Below, piece after piece: positions 29,287 to 40,029 of a stretch of DNA of 64,000 bases. The stretch is from NCBI RefSeq assembly GCF_002355415.1, contig NZ_AP014936.1, forward strand, positions 1,054,001 to 1,118,000. The letters run 5' to 3'. Within the stretch, counting starts at the first letter, position 1, and each line of letters begins with the position of its first letter. The translations under genes were made by a program, and so were the position numbers. Under the pieces are notes generated by a model that worked only from the letters and a program-made list of their open reading frames with translations, was not told where the DNA came from and searched no databases. This DNA comes from Sulfurifustis variabilis (GTDB taxonomy: Bacteria > Pseudomonadota > Gammaproteobacteria > Acidiferrobacterales > Sulfurifustaceae).

Positions 29287-29895
29287 TTACTCGAAGACGT
29301 TCCCCGCGGCCTTGGCCCGCTTGATCTCGGCCTCCCAGGCCTTCTTGAAGGCGGCGCGCCGCGCCGCCTCGCGCTTCGCGGCGGCGTTCCGTTCCGCATC
29401 GGCCTTGGCCAGCCGCTGGGCGGCGATCCGGGCCTCCTCTTCGGCCTTGTTCTTCGCCGCTTCGGCCGCTTTGGCCTGACGCACCGATTCCTCGTCGGAT
29501 TTCCTGCGGGCGATCTCCGCGGCCTGGGCGGCACGCGCCGCCTCCTCCGCGGCGCGTCGGCGCGCGGCCTCGGCTGCCTTCTCGCTGTCGTCGCGCACGC
29601 GGGCGATCTGCATCGATTTCTGCTCTTCGTCCAGGCGACGCTTCGCGAGAGGGTGCCCGCCCTTGGCGGCGCGGTCGTACCACTCGAGGGCCTTCTCGTG
29701 GTTCTCCTCGGTGCCGAGGCCGTTCTCGTACATCTCGCCAAGGTGGTACATGCCCTGGGGGTCGCCCTTCTGGGCGATCGCGAGCTGGGCCTGGAACAGC
29801 CGCTCGTAGGCGTCGTCGAGCCCGGCCGCATGGACGAGGGAGCCGGCCAGCAGGCCGGCGGCCAGTAGCAGGATGTGTGGTATGCGAAATGGCAT
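29287..29895 (-). CDS. Sel1-repeat protein with Ala/Lys/Glu-rich coiled coil
   Basis: A 202-residue exported protein. A signal peptide (HILLLAAGLLAGSLVHA) is followed by one or two Sel1/TPR repeats at about residues 28-90 (AIAQKGDPQGMYHLGEMYEN, then EKALEWYDRAAKGGHPLAK) and then a long coiled coil of alternating Ala, Lys, Arg and Glu up to the end. Such proteins act as periplasmic scaffolds, comparable in composition to TolA. It is convergent with the antitoxin gene, with 18 bp between the stops. Confidence 0.78.
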   Translation of the reverse strand: MPFRIPHILLLAAGLLAGSLVHAAGLDDAYERLFQAQLAIAQKGDPQGMYHLGEMYENGLGTEENHEKALEWYDRAAKGGHPLAKRRLDEEQKSMQIARVRDDSEKAAEAARRRAAEEAARAAQAAEIARRKSDEESVRQAKAAEAAKNKAEEEARIAAQRLAKADAERNAAAKREAARRAAFKKAWEAEIKRAKAAGNVFE

Positions 29896-29976
29896 CTCGG
29901 TCCCCTCCCTTCTGCGCTCTCTCTAAATAAGCGTAGTCGTCGGTAAGTGTAGGCAAAGGGTATGCCGCAACTACTA

Positions 29977-29998
29977 TCAGTACTTAAGGAAGTACTGA
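29977..29998 (-). terminator. Perfect hairpin after the bactofilin-like gene
   Basis: TCAGTACTT and AAGTACTGA form a 9-bp perfect stem with an AAGG loop, starting two bases after the stop codon of the gene at 30000-31097. No T-tract follows, so it may be a transcript-stabilising element, not an intrinsic terminator. Confidence 0.55.
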
Positions 29999-29999
29999 A

Positions 30000-31097
30000 T
30001 TACATACCGGGGGCGGGCGGGGCGGTCGGCGGCGCGTAGCGGTACCGATCGAACGTGGCGAGCAGCAGGGCGCCCGTTCCGAAGAGCAGGACGAAGAAGG
30101 TGGCGAGCCCCCCGAGTACCGGGACCAGACGCACGAGCCACAAGAGCGCGAGGGCGGCGATCAGCGCCGCGACGATCCCGAGACGGGCGTGCATCCGTGC
30201 CGGGGCGAGTCGCGAGAGGCCGAGGTCGCCGAGGGACAGGATGCCGACCAGGAAGCCGGCCAGCAGCAGTATGAGATAGGCCGCGAGCAGGGCGAGCGCG
30301 AGCGGAATGCCGATCACGCTGGCCAGGAGCAGGATTACCAGCACCGGGATCGCGGCGAGACTCGCGAACCCGACGACGAGCGCGCGCCAAGGGGCCGATC
30401 TCAGGGTGCGCGCGGCGCCGAGGGCGAAACGGGGAAACAGGAGGTACAGCACGATGCCGGCGAGCGCCAGGGCGGCGAGCGCCACCAGCCCCCCGGTGGC
30501 GCGCACGGCGGGGCCGACCGCGGGCGCGTCGAGCGCAATCCGGCGGACCTCGCCGTCCACGCGCGCTCCGGGCGCAATGCGGGCTTCGCTCGGGCTGCGG
30601 TAGACGAGGTTGCCGGCGACGTGCGCGCCCGGCCGCAGCTCGACGGTTTGGGCCGCCAAATCGGCGTCGCCCCCGATCGCGCCGGCGAGGGCGAGCGTGC
30701 CGCCCGCCGCGCGCAGCTCGCCGGCGATACGTCCCTCGATCACCACCTCGCTGCCCGCGAGCCACGCGCGTCCGCCGACGGTGCCGGTGCCGGCGAGGTG
30801 CACCCGGCCTCCCGCCACCACCGCGTCGTCGCCGACCGCGGACGACACCGTCACCGTGCCGCCCGCCGCGCGCAGATCGTCCCCGACCGGCGCGCGCACA
30901 TCGACCGTTCCGCCGGCGAGCATCGCGTCGCGCCCGACCGGCCGGGCGAGCGCGAGCGTGCCTCCGGCGGCGAGCAGGTCGCCGCGCGTCTCGCTGTCGA
31001 TGTGCAGGTTCGCCCCGGCCATGTAGACGTCGTCCTCCGCGGCCGCCGCCGGCACGGCGACACAGGCGAGCAGAGCGAGCAGCGCGAGGCGGTTCAC
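30000..31097 (-). CDS. Bactofilin-like polymer-forming membrane protein
   Basis: A 365-residue protein with a signal peptide (LALLALLACVAVPAAAA), then about 170 residues of short beta repeats such as GDLLAAGGTLALARPVG and VGDDAVVAGGRVHLAG, a right-handed beta-solenoid like bactofilins (polymer-forming cytoskeletal domain). From about residue 205 follow four to five membrane helices. The solenoid would lie outside the inner membrane, unlike classical cytoplasmic bactofilins. The GTG start overlaps the stop of the acetyltransferase gene (GTGA), so translation is coupled. Function unknown; a structural envelope role is inferred. Confidence 0.8.
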   Translation of the reverse strand: MNRLALLALLACVAVPAAAAEDDVYMAGANLHIDSETRGDLLAAGGTLALARPVGRDAMLAGGTVDVRAPVGDDLRAAGGTVTVSSAVGDDAVVAGGRVHLAGTGTVGGRAWLAGSEVVIEGRIAGELRAAGGTLALAGAIGGDADLAAQTVELRPGAHVAGNLVYRSPSEARIAPGARVDGEVRRIALDAPAVGPAVRATGGLVALAALALAGIVLYLLFPRFALGAARTLRSAPWRALVVGFASLAAIPVLVILLLASVIGIPLALALLAAYLILLLAGFLVGILSLGDLGLSRLAPARMHARLGIVAALIAALALLWLVRLVPVLGGLATFFVLLFGTGALLLATFDRYRYAPPTAPPAPGM

Positions 31098-33769
31098 AGG
31101 CGCCGCACCACGGTCTTCACGTGCGGGTCGTCGGGGCTCGGGTGCACCTCGAAGCCGAGCTTGCGAACGAGGTGCAGCATCGGCGCGTTTTCCTCGAGCA
31201 CCTCGCCGTCGATGCTCCGGAGTCCGCGGCTACGCGCCGCGTCGATGAGCGCGCCCAGCAGGCGCGAACCGATGCCCTTCGCCTGCCATTCGTCCGCCAC
31301 GACCAGGGCGAACTCGCCGCTCTCGCCGTCGGGATTGAGGACGTAACGCGTCACGCCGATCTCGACGTCGTGCCCGTCCTGGCGCGTGACGGCGATCAGC
31401 GCCAGCTCACGGTCGTAATCGATCTGGGTGAAGCGCACGAGCATCTCGGGCGTGAGCTCGCGCAGGGTCTGCATGAAGCGGAAATATTTCGAGCGCGAGG
31501 ACAGCTTGCGGACGAAGGTCTGCTCGATCTCGGCGTCCTCCGGACGTATCGGCCGGATGACGATGTCCGTGCCGTCGGGGAGCTGAAGCCGCGTGGTGAA
31601 GTGCACGGGGTAGGGATGGATCGCCATGTGCGCGTAGGGCCGCGCAGCGGGCGCGGGCGCGCTGACCACGATGCGCGCGTCGAGCGCCACGACGCCATGC
31701 TCGTCGGCCATGAGCGGGTTGATGTCGAGCTCGCGTATCTGCGGGAGCTCGCACACCATCTCCGAGACGCGCCGAAGCAGAGCGAGCAGCGCGTCGAAGT
31801 CGATGGCAGGCAGGCTGCGGAACGGGCCGAGCATGCCCGCGATCCGCGTGCGCTCGATCAGCCGCCGCGCGATGAAGTCGTTGAGCGGGGGTAACGCGAC
31901 CGCGCGGTCGCGCAGGACCTCGACCGCCGTGCCGCCGGCACCGAAGGCGATCACCGGACCGAAGACCGGGTCGCGCAGCACGCCGACGAGCAGCTCCCGC
32001 CCGTGCGTGCCCCGGTACATCCGCTCGACGGTCGCGCCGCGGATGTCCGCGTCGGGCCGCTTCTCGCGCACGCTCCGGACGAGGTCGTTGTACGCCCCGC
32101 GTACGGCCGCCGCGTCCTGGATGTTGAGGCGTACACCGGCGACTTCGGACTTGTGCGTGATCGCGGGGGAGCTGATCTTGAGCGCCACCGGAAAACCGAG
32201 CGACTCGGCCGCGACGAGTGCTTCGTTCGCCGATCGCGCCTCGATCGCCGGCATCACCGGGATGCCGAAGGCGCGCAGGACGGCCCCGGTCTCGAGGCCC
32301 GTGAGCAGCGTGCGGCGTTCGGCGAGCGCCCCTTCGATGATCAGCCGCGCGCCGGCGGTGTCCGGCTCGCTCCCGCGGGCCAGAGGCCCGGGCACCTGAC
32401 GCAGGAGCGCCTGGTTCTTCTGGTAATGCGCGAGGTGCGCGAACGCCTCGACCGCGCTCTCGGGGCGCAGGAACGTCGGGACGCCGGCCGCGAGCAGTCG
32501 CGCGCGCCCCTCGCGCACCTGGCGCTCGCCCAGCCAGCATGCGAGCAGCGGCTTCTCGCTGTCCGCGGCCGCGCCGATGACGGCGTCCGCGCACTCGGTC
32601 GGATGCGTCATGGCCTGCGGCGTGAGCATGACCAGCACGCCGTCGACGTTCGGATCCGAGAGCGCGGCGCGCGTCGCCGCGCCGTAGCGCGCCGGGTCGG
32701 CGTCGCCCAGGATGTCGATCGGATTGCCGTGCGACCATGTCGGCGGCAGCGCGTCGTTCAGGCCCGCTATCGTGGACGGCGCGATTTCCGCGATCCCGAT
32801 GCCGAGGTCCACCGCGCGGTCGGTCGCCATGACGCCGGGCCCGCCGGCGTTGGTCACCATCGCGACGCGGTCGCCGCGGACGCGGCAGCGCGTGGCAAGG
32901 AGCTGCGCGGCGGCGAAAAGTTGCGAAATGGTGTAGACGCGCACGGCGCCGGCACGCGCGAGCGCCGCGTCGAACACGTCGTCGCCGCCGACCAGCGCGC
33001 CCGTATGCGACTGCACCGCGCGCGAGCCCTCGGCGTGCCGGCCGGCCTTGATGACCACGACGGGTTTGAGCCGCGCCGCGACCCGCAGCCCGCTGAGGAA
33101 GCTGCGGGCATTGCGGATGCCCTCGATATAAAGAAGGATGCTCCGGGTCTGGGGATCCAGCGCGAGGTAGTCCAGCACGTCGCCGAAGTCCACGTCGGCG
33201 GCGGCACCGAGCGAGACCATGGCCGAGAAGCCGATCCCGCGCGCCTCCGCCCAGTCGAGGATCGCGGTGCACAGGGCGCCCGACTGCGAGACGAGCGCGA
33301 GGGGGCCGGGGAGCGCCTGGTTGTTGCTGAAGGTGGCGTTGAGACGCGCCTGCGGCCGGATGAGGCCGAGGCAGTTGGGGCCGAGGATGCGCAGGTTGTA
33401 GCGGCGCGCCACCTCGAGCATCGCCCGCTCGCGCTCCGCGCCGCCCTCGACCTCCGCGAAGCCGGCGGACATGACGATCGCCGCGCGTACGCCGTGCTCG
33501 CCGCAGGCGTGGAGGATCTCGGGGACGGTGCGAGCCGGCGTCGCGATGACGGCGAGGTCGACGGGCTGTCCGATCTCGTCGATCGTTTCGTAGCAGCGCA
33601 GGCCCTCGATCTCCCGGTACTTCGGATTGATCGGGTGGATCGGGCCCGCGAAGCCCGCGGCACGGACGTTCGCGAGCACCCGCCCGCCCACGGTCTCCGC
33701 CTTCGGACTCGCGCCGAAGACCGCGAGCGCGTGCGGGCCGAAGAGGTGATCGAGGTAGTGCTGTCCCAT
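31094..33769 (-). CDS. Protein lysine acetyltransferase Pat (acyl-CoA synthetase-like fused to GNAT)
   Basis: An 891-residue protein of the PatZ/Pka group. Residues about 1-130 are a CoA-binding Rossmann domain (AVFGASPKAETVGGRV), about 150-460 a succinyl-CoA synthetase-like part (GPLALVSQSGALC, MVTNAGGPGVM), about 480-700 an ATP-grasp domain, and about 735-891 a GNAT acetyltransferase (VADEWQAKGIGSRLLGALID is motif A). Such enzymes acetylate lysines, for example of acetyl-CoA synthetase, to tune carbon metabolism. The conserved ligase His (in SHTGALVGG) is present, so the ligase half may keep activity. Its stop overlaps the GTG of the bactofilin-like gene. Confidence 0.9.
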   Translation of the reverse strand: MGQHYLDHLFGPHALAVFGASPKAETVGGRVLANVRAAGFAGPIHPINPKYREIEGLRCYETIDEIGQPVDLAVIATPARTVPEILHACGEHGVRAAIVMSAGFAEVEGGAERERAMLEVARRYNLRILGPNCLGLIRPQARLNATFSNNQALPGPLALVSQSGALCTAILDWAEARGIGFSAMVSLGAAADVDFGDVLDYLALDPQTRSILLYIEGIRNARSFLSGLRVAARLKPVVVIKAGRHAEGSRAVQSHTGALVGGDDVFDAALARAGAVRVYTISQLFAAAQLLATRCRVRGDRVAMVTNAGGPGVMATDRAVDLGIGIAEIAPSTIAGLNDALPPTWSHGNPIDILGDADPARYGAATRAALSDPNVDGVLVMLTPQAMTHPTECADAVIGAAADSEKPLLACWLGERQVREGRARLLAAGVPTFLRPESAVEAFAHLAHYQKNQALLRQVPGPLARGSEPDTAGARLIIEGALAERRTLLTGLETGAVLRAFGIPVMPAIEARSANEALVAAESLGFPVALKISSPAITHKSEVAGVRLNIQDAAAVRGAYNDLVRSVREKRPDADIRGATVERMYRGTHGRELLVGVLRDPVFGPVIAFGAGGTAVEVLRDRAVALPPLNDFIARRLIERTRIAGMLGPFRSLPAIDFDALLALLRRVSEMVCELPQIRELDINPLMADEHGVVALDARIVVSAPAPAARPYAHMAIHPYPVHFTTRLQLPDGTDIVIRPIRPEDAEIEQTFVRKLSSRSKYFRFMQTLRELTPEMLVRFTQIDYDRELALIAVTRQDGHDVEIGVTRYVLNPDGESGEFALVVADEWQAKGIGSRLLGALIDAARSRGLRSIDGEVLEENAPMLHLVRKLGFEVHPSPDDPHVKTVVRRL

Positions 33770-33825
33770 GGCAGTCCCTTCCGTCGGAGGATACGCGAAG
33801 CGTCGTCGCCGCGTCTTGCGCGCCG

Positions 33826-36297
33826 TCAGGGCGCGCCGTCGACGAGCCGCAGGGGCAGGGCGCGCAGGCGCCGCCGGGTCGCGGCCCAGACCGCGTTGGC
33901 GACCGCCGGCGCGAGGGGCGGCACGCCCGGTTCGCCAACTCCACCCGGGGCCCGGTCGGAACCGACGAAATGCACGTCGACCTCGGGCATCTCGCTCCAT
34001 CGGACGATCGGGTAGTCATGAAAACTCTGTGCCTGAACGGCGCCGTTCTCGATACGGATCTCGCCGTGGAGCGCGGCGGAGAGGGCGAACGCCACCGCGC
34101 CTTCCATCTGCGCGCGAACGAGATCGGGATGGACCACCGTGCCGCAGTCGAGCGCGCAGGTAACGCGGTGCACGCGGATCCCGTCCGCCGCCACGGACAC
34201 CTCCGCCACCTGCGCGACCCAGCTTCCGAACGACCGATAAACCGCGATGCCCTGGTGACGCCCGGCCGGGGGCCGGCCCCAGCCCGCCTCCCGCGCCGCG
34301 AGCTCGAGCACGCCGCGATGGCGCGGCGATTCCCCGAGGAGCGCGAGGCGATAGTCGAGGGGATCCCGGCCTGCGGCGTCAGCCAGCTCGTCGAGGAAGC
34401 ATTCGATCGCGAATGCGTTCTGCGAAGCGCCGACCGAGCGCCAGGCGCCCACCGGCACGGCCGTTTCCTCGACGACATGCTCCTCGCGCACGTGCGGGAT
34501 GGCGTAGGGCAGATCGATGCCGTTCATGACGAGCTCGGGGCCGACGATGCGGTGGTGCCACGCGCACGGCATGCCGCTCCCGTCGAGTCCCGCCACGAGC
34601 GAGGCGAGATGGCCGGGACGATAAAAGTCGTGCTGCAGGTCGTCCGCGCGCGTCCACCACACCTGCACGGGCGTCCCGCTCGCGCGCGCGAGCCTGACCG
34701 CCTCCGCGACGAAGTCCTGCTCCTGCCGCCTTCCGAACCCGCCGCCGAGGAAGGTCGTGTGCACGTGCACGGCGTGCGCCGGCAGGCCGGTGATCGCCAT
34801 CGCGGTTTCCTGCGCCCCCGTTTGCGCTTGGGTCGGAACCCACACGTCGCAGCGCTCGTGCGTCACGCGCGCGGTGCAGTTCATGGGCTCCATCGTGGCG
34901 TGGGCGAGATAGGGCGTCTCGTACCGTGCCTCGAGCCTTCGCGCCGCGCGCCCGAGGGCGCGCGTGACGTTCCCTTGACGCCGCACGGCGCGGCCCTTGG
35001 TCTGCGCCCGCTCGCGAAAGCGCGCCCGGATGAGCGCGCTCGAGAGCGCGGCGCCATCGCCGTCGGACCAGGCGATCGAGAGTCGCCCGCGTCCGCGCCA
35101 CGCGGACCAGAAATCGTCGGCGAGCACCGCCACGCCTTCCTCGATCTCGAGGACATCGCGCACGCCGGACACGGCGCGCGCCGCGTCGGAGTCGAACGAC
35201 GCCACGCGGCCGCCGAAGACCGGGCAGCGCGCGACCAGCGCGACGCGCATTCCGGGAACCGTGATATCGCCGCCGAAGACGGCACGGCCGGTCACGAGAT
35301 CCGGTATCTCGAGGCGTGGAGAGGATCTGCCGATGAAACGGTACTGCGACGCGGTCTTGAGCGGAGGCCGCTTGCGCGCCGGTCGGATCCCCCTCGCCCG
35401 CGACGCGAGCGCGCCGTAGGAAAGGCGTCGGCCGCTCCCGCGGTGCACGACGGCGCCGCGCGAGGCGAAGCATTCGTCGGGTGCGACCTCCCACGTCCGC
35501 GCGGCCGCGCGGATCAGCGTCTCGCGCGCGCCGGCGCCGGCGACGCGCAGCGCCTCCCAGGCGGCGCGCACGCTCGTGCTGCCGCCCGTCATCTGCGACC
35601 CGAGCCGGGGATTCGCGTAGTCGCCGGACGCCGGGGCGAACGCGATCCGCACCTGTTCGAGATCCACCTCGAGCTCCTCGGCGATCAGCGTCGCGAGGCC
35701 GGTCACGACACCCTGACCCATCTCGGAGCGGTCGATGACGAGCGTGACGGCGCCGTCGGCGCCGATGCGGATCCAGGGGTTGGGCGCGAAAAGCGCGTCT
35801 TCCGGCGGATCGACCACGCGGGGGCCCGCGGGCATCGCGGCGGCCGCGACGTCGCCGGCGACGGCGCGCGCGATCGCGCGGCCGATGCGGAGGTAGGTCC
35901 CGCAACGGCAGAGCACGCCGTCCATCGCCTCCGCGACGTCGGCGGCCGCGGGGCGCGCGTTCGCTTCGAGCAGCGCGGCGGCGGCCATGAGCTGACCGGG
36001 CTGGCAGTACCCGCACTGCGGCACCTGCTCCGCGATCCACGCGTCGATCAGCCGATGGCCGCGCGCGGCCAGGCCTTCGACCGTGAGCACGTCGGCGCCG
36101 TCGATCTCCGCAGCCGGCACCATGCATGCGCGCGCCGCGCGGCGGTTGAGGTGAACCGTGCAGATCCCGCAGACGCCCACGCCGCAGCCGTACTTCGTGC
36201 CCTTGAGGCCGAGCTCGTCGCGCAAGATCCAGAGAAGGGGTTTTTCGGGATCGACCGAAAGGCGGTGCGGGGTGCCGTTCACGGTCACAGAGATCAT
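33826..36297 (-). CDS. One-chain molybdenum hydroxylase (IorAB-type fusion)
   Basis: An 823-residue fusion of the small [2Fe-2S] subunit and the large molybdopterin subunit of an isoquinoline 1-oxidoreductase-like aldehyde/N-heterocycle hydroxylase. Residues 1-155 carry two clusters: CGVGVCGICTVHL (plant-type) and CGYCQPGQ with VLCRCGTY. From about residue 160 follow Mo-cofactor motifs: SEMGQGVVTGLATLIAEE, ATMEPMNC, TFLGGGFGRRQEQDF and near the C terminus GVGEPGVPPLAP, which holds the catalytic Glu. In most species these are two genes, iorA and iorB. No FAD subunit or maturation gene is nearby. The length of the Mo half, about 660 residues, is shorter than usual IorB, so it may be trimmed. 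Confidence 0.86.
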   Translation of the reverse strand: MISVTVNGTPHRLSVDPEKPLLWILRDELGLKGTKYGCGVGVCGICTVHLNRRAARACMVPAAEIDGADVLTVEGLAARGHRLIDAWIAEQVPQCGYCQPGQLMAAAALLEANARPAAADVAEAMDGVLCRCGTYLRIGRAIARAVAGDVAAAAMPAGPRVVDPPEDALFAPNPWIRIGADGAVTLVIDRSEMGQGVVTGLATLIAEELEVDLEQVRIAFAPASGDYANPRLGSQMTGGSTSVRAAWEALRVAGAGARETLIRAAARTWEVAPDECFASRGAVVHRGSGRRLSYGALASRARGIRPARKRPPLKTASQYRFIGRSSPRLEIPDLVTGRAVFGGDITVPGMRVALVARCPVFGGRVASFDSDAARAVSGVRDVLEIEEGVAVLADDFWSAWRGRGRLSIAWSDGDGAALSSALIRARFRERAQTKGRAVRRQGNVTRALGRAARRLEARYETPYLAHATMEPMNCTARVTHERCDVWVPTQAQTGAQETAMAITGLPAHAVHVHTTFLGGGFGRRQEQDFVAEAVRLARASGTPVQVWWTRADDLQHDFYRPGHLASLVAGLDGSGMPCAWHHRIVGPELVMNGIDLPYAIPHVREEHVVEETAVPVGAWRSVGASQNAFAIECFLDELADAAGRDPLDYRLALLGESPRHRGVLELAAREAGWGRPPAGRHQGIAVYRSFGSWVAQVAEVSVAADGIRVHRVTCALDCGTVVHPDLVRAQMEGAVAFALSAALHGEIRIENGAVQAQSFHDYPIVRWSEMPEVDVHFVGSDRAPGGVGEPGVPPLAPAVANAVWAATRRRLRALPLRLVDGAP

Positions 36298-36319
36298 CCG
36301 TGTCTCCGGACCGCGGGGT

Positions 36320-37186
36320 TCAATGCATCGCGTCGGCGAGCTGCGACTGGTAATGCCGGACGCGCGCGTCCTCGGGGCCGAGCATCTGGAACAGGGCGAG
36401 CAGTCCGTCGCGGGCGGCGTTGTCGCGGAAGGCGTGGTCGCGGCGCACGATCTCGAGCAGCTGGTTCATGGCACCCTCGTAGTCGTCCTGCACGACCCTG
36501 GCGGCCGCGAGCTGGTAGCGCGCCTCGAGGTTCTCGGGGTCGCTGGCGATCGCGCTCTCCAGGGCGTCGGGCGGCGGGGCGCTCTGCGACGTGCTGATGA
36601 AATCGAGATGCGCGGACAGGTTGCGCAGCTCCGCGTTGTCCTTCGCGGGGCCGGGCAGGGACTTGAGGAGCCGCGAGGCCTCGGGAAACCGGCCGGCCAG
36701 CATGAGGAGCTTGGCGAGATCGAGCGGGATCTGCGGATTGCCGGGCTCGGCGAGCGCGGCTTCCGCCGCGAGGCGCACGGCGCGGTCGAGCTCGCCCTTC
36801 TGGTAGGCCTCGACCGCCTGCCCGTAGAGCGGCGTGACCGTCTTGGCCGGGACATGCTTGCCGATGAAATCACGCAGGACGGGGTCGGACTCGGCACCGT
36901 GCAGCGTGTCGACGACCTTGCCGCCCCGGAACATCTTCACGGTGGGCACGCTCATCACGCCCTGCTCGCGCGCCAAGGGTCCGTACTCGTCGGTGTTCAG
37001 GAGCGCGAGCAGGAACCGGCCGTTGAACTCCGTGGCGAGGCGGATCAGGCGCGGGAGCAGCATCATGCAAGGGCCGGCCCGCGGCGACCAGTAGCTCACC
37101 AGCACCGGGCCCTTGTCCGAATTTTCCAGCACGACCGCGTGGAAATTCTCGGCGGTCGCGTCGACGATGTAGGAGGGGGTCCCCAT
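36320..37186 (-). CDS. Thioredoxin-fold TPR cochaperone (CnoX/YbbN-like)
   Basis: A 288-residue cytoplasmic protein: a thioredoxin domain (about 1-110) followed by tetratricopeptide-like repeats (about 115-285; YQKGELDRAVRLAAEAA, AGRFPEASRLLKSLPG). CnoX-type proteins hold unfolding proteins and protect them from oxidation, passing them to chaperonins. The active site is SPRAGPC: the nucleophilic Cys of WCGPC is Ala37 and only Cys40 remains, so it cannot work as a dithiol reductase. It is divergent from aroG, with 70 bp between starts. Confidence 0.88.
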   Translation of the reverse strand: MGTPSYIVDATAENFHAVVLENSDKGPVLVSYWSPRAGPCMMLLPRLIRLATEFNGRFLLALLNTDEYGPLAREQGVMSVPTVKMFRGGKVVDTLHGAESDPVLRDFIGKHVPAKTVTPLYGQAVEAYQKGELDRAVRLAAEAALAEPGNPQIPLDLAKLLMLAGRFPEASRLLKSLPGPAKDNAELRNLSAHLDFISTSQSAPPPDALESAIASDPENLEARYQLAAARVVQDDYEGAMNQLLEIVRRDHAFRDNAARDGLLALFQMLGPEDARVRHYQSQLADAMH

Positions 37187-37240
37187 GGAAGGGCGTTACG
37201 ATACAGAAACGCCATCGCCCTCGACAAGCCGCCAAGGCTG

Positions 37241-37246
37241 TATAAT
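37241..37246 (+). promoter_or_regulatory. TATAAT box close to the aroG start
   Basis: A perfect -10 consensus ending 10 bases before the aroG ATG at 37257; TCGACA at 37221-37226 is a weak, too close (14-base spacer) -35 candidate. Transcription from it would start about 3-4 bases before the ATG. Confidence 0.55.
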
Positions 37247-37256
37247 CCGCGAGGTC

Positions 37257-38336
37257 ATGAGCGCCAACGGCATCAACAACGTCAACGTCGTCTCGCAGGA
37301 GCTGCTGCCGACGCCCGAGCAGGTGAAGGCGGCGCTGCCGCTCACCGCCGCGGCCGAGCGCACCGTCCGCGAGGGGCGCGCGACGCTCCGCCGGATCCTC
37401 GCGCGCGAGGATCCGCGTCTCTTCGTGGTCGTCGGTCCCTGCTCGATCCACGACGCCGGAGCGGCGCGCGAGTACGCGACGCGCCTTCGCCGGCTTGCCG
37501 ACGAGGTGGCCGGCAGCCTCTTCCTGATCATGCGCGTGTACTTCGAGAAGCCCCGTACGACCGTTGGGTGGAAGGGGCTCATCAACGACCCGTTCATGGA
37601 CGATTCCTTCCACATCGAGAAGGGGCTTTACCTCGCGCGGGAGCTGCTCCTGTACATCGCCGAGCTCGGGCTGCCGGCCGCGACGGAGGCGCTCGACCCG
37701 ATCACGCCGCAGTACCTGAACGACCTCGTCACCTGGACCGCCATCGGCGCGCGCACCACGGAGTCGCAGACCCATCGCGAGATGGCGAGCGGCCTGTCGA
37801 CGCCCGTCGGCTTCAAGAACGGCACCGACGGCAGCCTCGGGGTCGCGATCAACGCGCTCAAGTCGGTCGCGCGCCCGCACCATTTCCTCGGCATCAACCA
37901 GAACGGGCAGTGCGCGGTCTTCCGCACGCGCGGCAACCGCGACGCGCACGTCGTGCTCCGCGGCGGAGGCGGGCGCCCGAACTACGACTCGGTCTCGATC
38001 GCGATGTGCGAGCGTGAGCTCGCCGAGAACGGCCTGCCGGCGAACATCGTCGTCGACTGCTCGCACGGCAACTCGAACAAGGATCCCGCCCTTCAGTCGC
38101 TCGTGGCGGAGAACTGCGTCAACCAGATCCTGGAAGGCAACCGCTCCATCGTGGGGCTCATGCTCGAGAGCAACCTCCACTGGGGCAACCAGCCGATCCC
38201 GAAGAACCTCGCGCAGCTGAAATACGGCGTGTCGGTCACGGACGCCTGCATCGACTGGTCCGCCACCGAGACGCTGCTGAAGTCCGCCGCCGCGAAGATG
38301 CGGCCTCTGCTCGCGGCGCGCGCCGGCGCCGCCTAG
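37257..38336 (+). CDS. aroG: 3-deoxy-7-phosphoheptulonate synthase, class I
   Basis: The first enzyme of the shikimate pathway, condensing phosphoenolpyruvate with erythrose 4-phosphate. At 359 residues it has the length of AroG/AroF/AroH. Motifs: VVVGPCSIHD, MRVYFEKPRTTVGWKGLIND, GARTTESQTHREMASGLS, PVGFKNGTDG, DCSHGNSNKD and VTDACIDW; the metal ligands Cys (GPCSIH), His, Glu and Asp are in these. It is likely feedback-regulated like its homologues, but which aromatic amino acid cannot be told here. The ATG at 37257 aligns with the family N terminus and is followed at once by coding, with a TATAAT only ten bases upstream. Confidence 0.94.
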   Translation: MSANGINNVNVVSQELLPTPEQVKAALPLTAAAERTVREGRATLRRILAREDPRLFVVVGPCSIHDAGAAREYATRLRRLADEVAGSLFLIMRVYFEKPRTTVGWKGLINDPFMDDSFHIEKGLYLARELLLYIAELGLPAATEALDPITPQYLNDLVTWTAIGARTTESQTHREMASGLSTPVGFKNGTDGSLGVAINALKSVARPHHFLGINQNGQCAVFRTRGNRDAHVVLRGGGGRPNYDSVSIAMCERELAENGLPANIVVDCSHGNSNKDPALQSLVAENCVNQILEGNRSIVGLMLESNLHWGNQPIPKNLAQLKYGVSVTDACIDWSATETLLKSAAAKMRPLLAARAGAA

Positions 38337-38366
38337 GACCCCTGCGGGAATTTCGCCCGTTTCCGG

Positions 38367-38388
38367 TATAATCGCGCGCTTTCGCGCG
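38367..38388 (+). promoter_or_regulatory. TATAAT box and hairpin directly before prfC
   Basis: TATAAT at 38367-38372 is followed immediately by CGCGCG CTTT CGCGCG (38373-38388), a perfect 6-bp stem, ending five bases before the prfC ATG. No Shine-Dalgarno sequence is visible between them. Confidence 0.5.
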
Positions 38389-38393
38389 TCCCC

Positions 38394-39971
<1,578 letters not shown>

Positions 39972-40029
39972 AGGCACCGGGCGGCCGCCCGGACCGCGAG
40001 TGGTACACTCGGGCCGGAGGGAACGCGCG

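Noticed and set aside
37182-37256. Upstream start of aroG at 37185
   Set aside because: The added residues are not homologous to the family and the ATG at 37257 aligns with known N termini.
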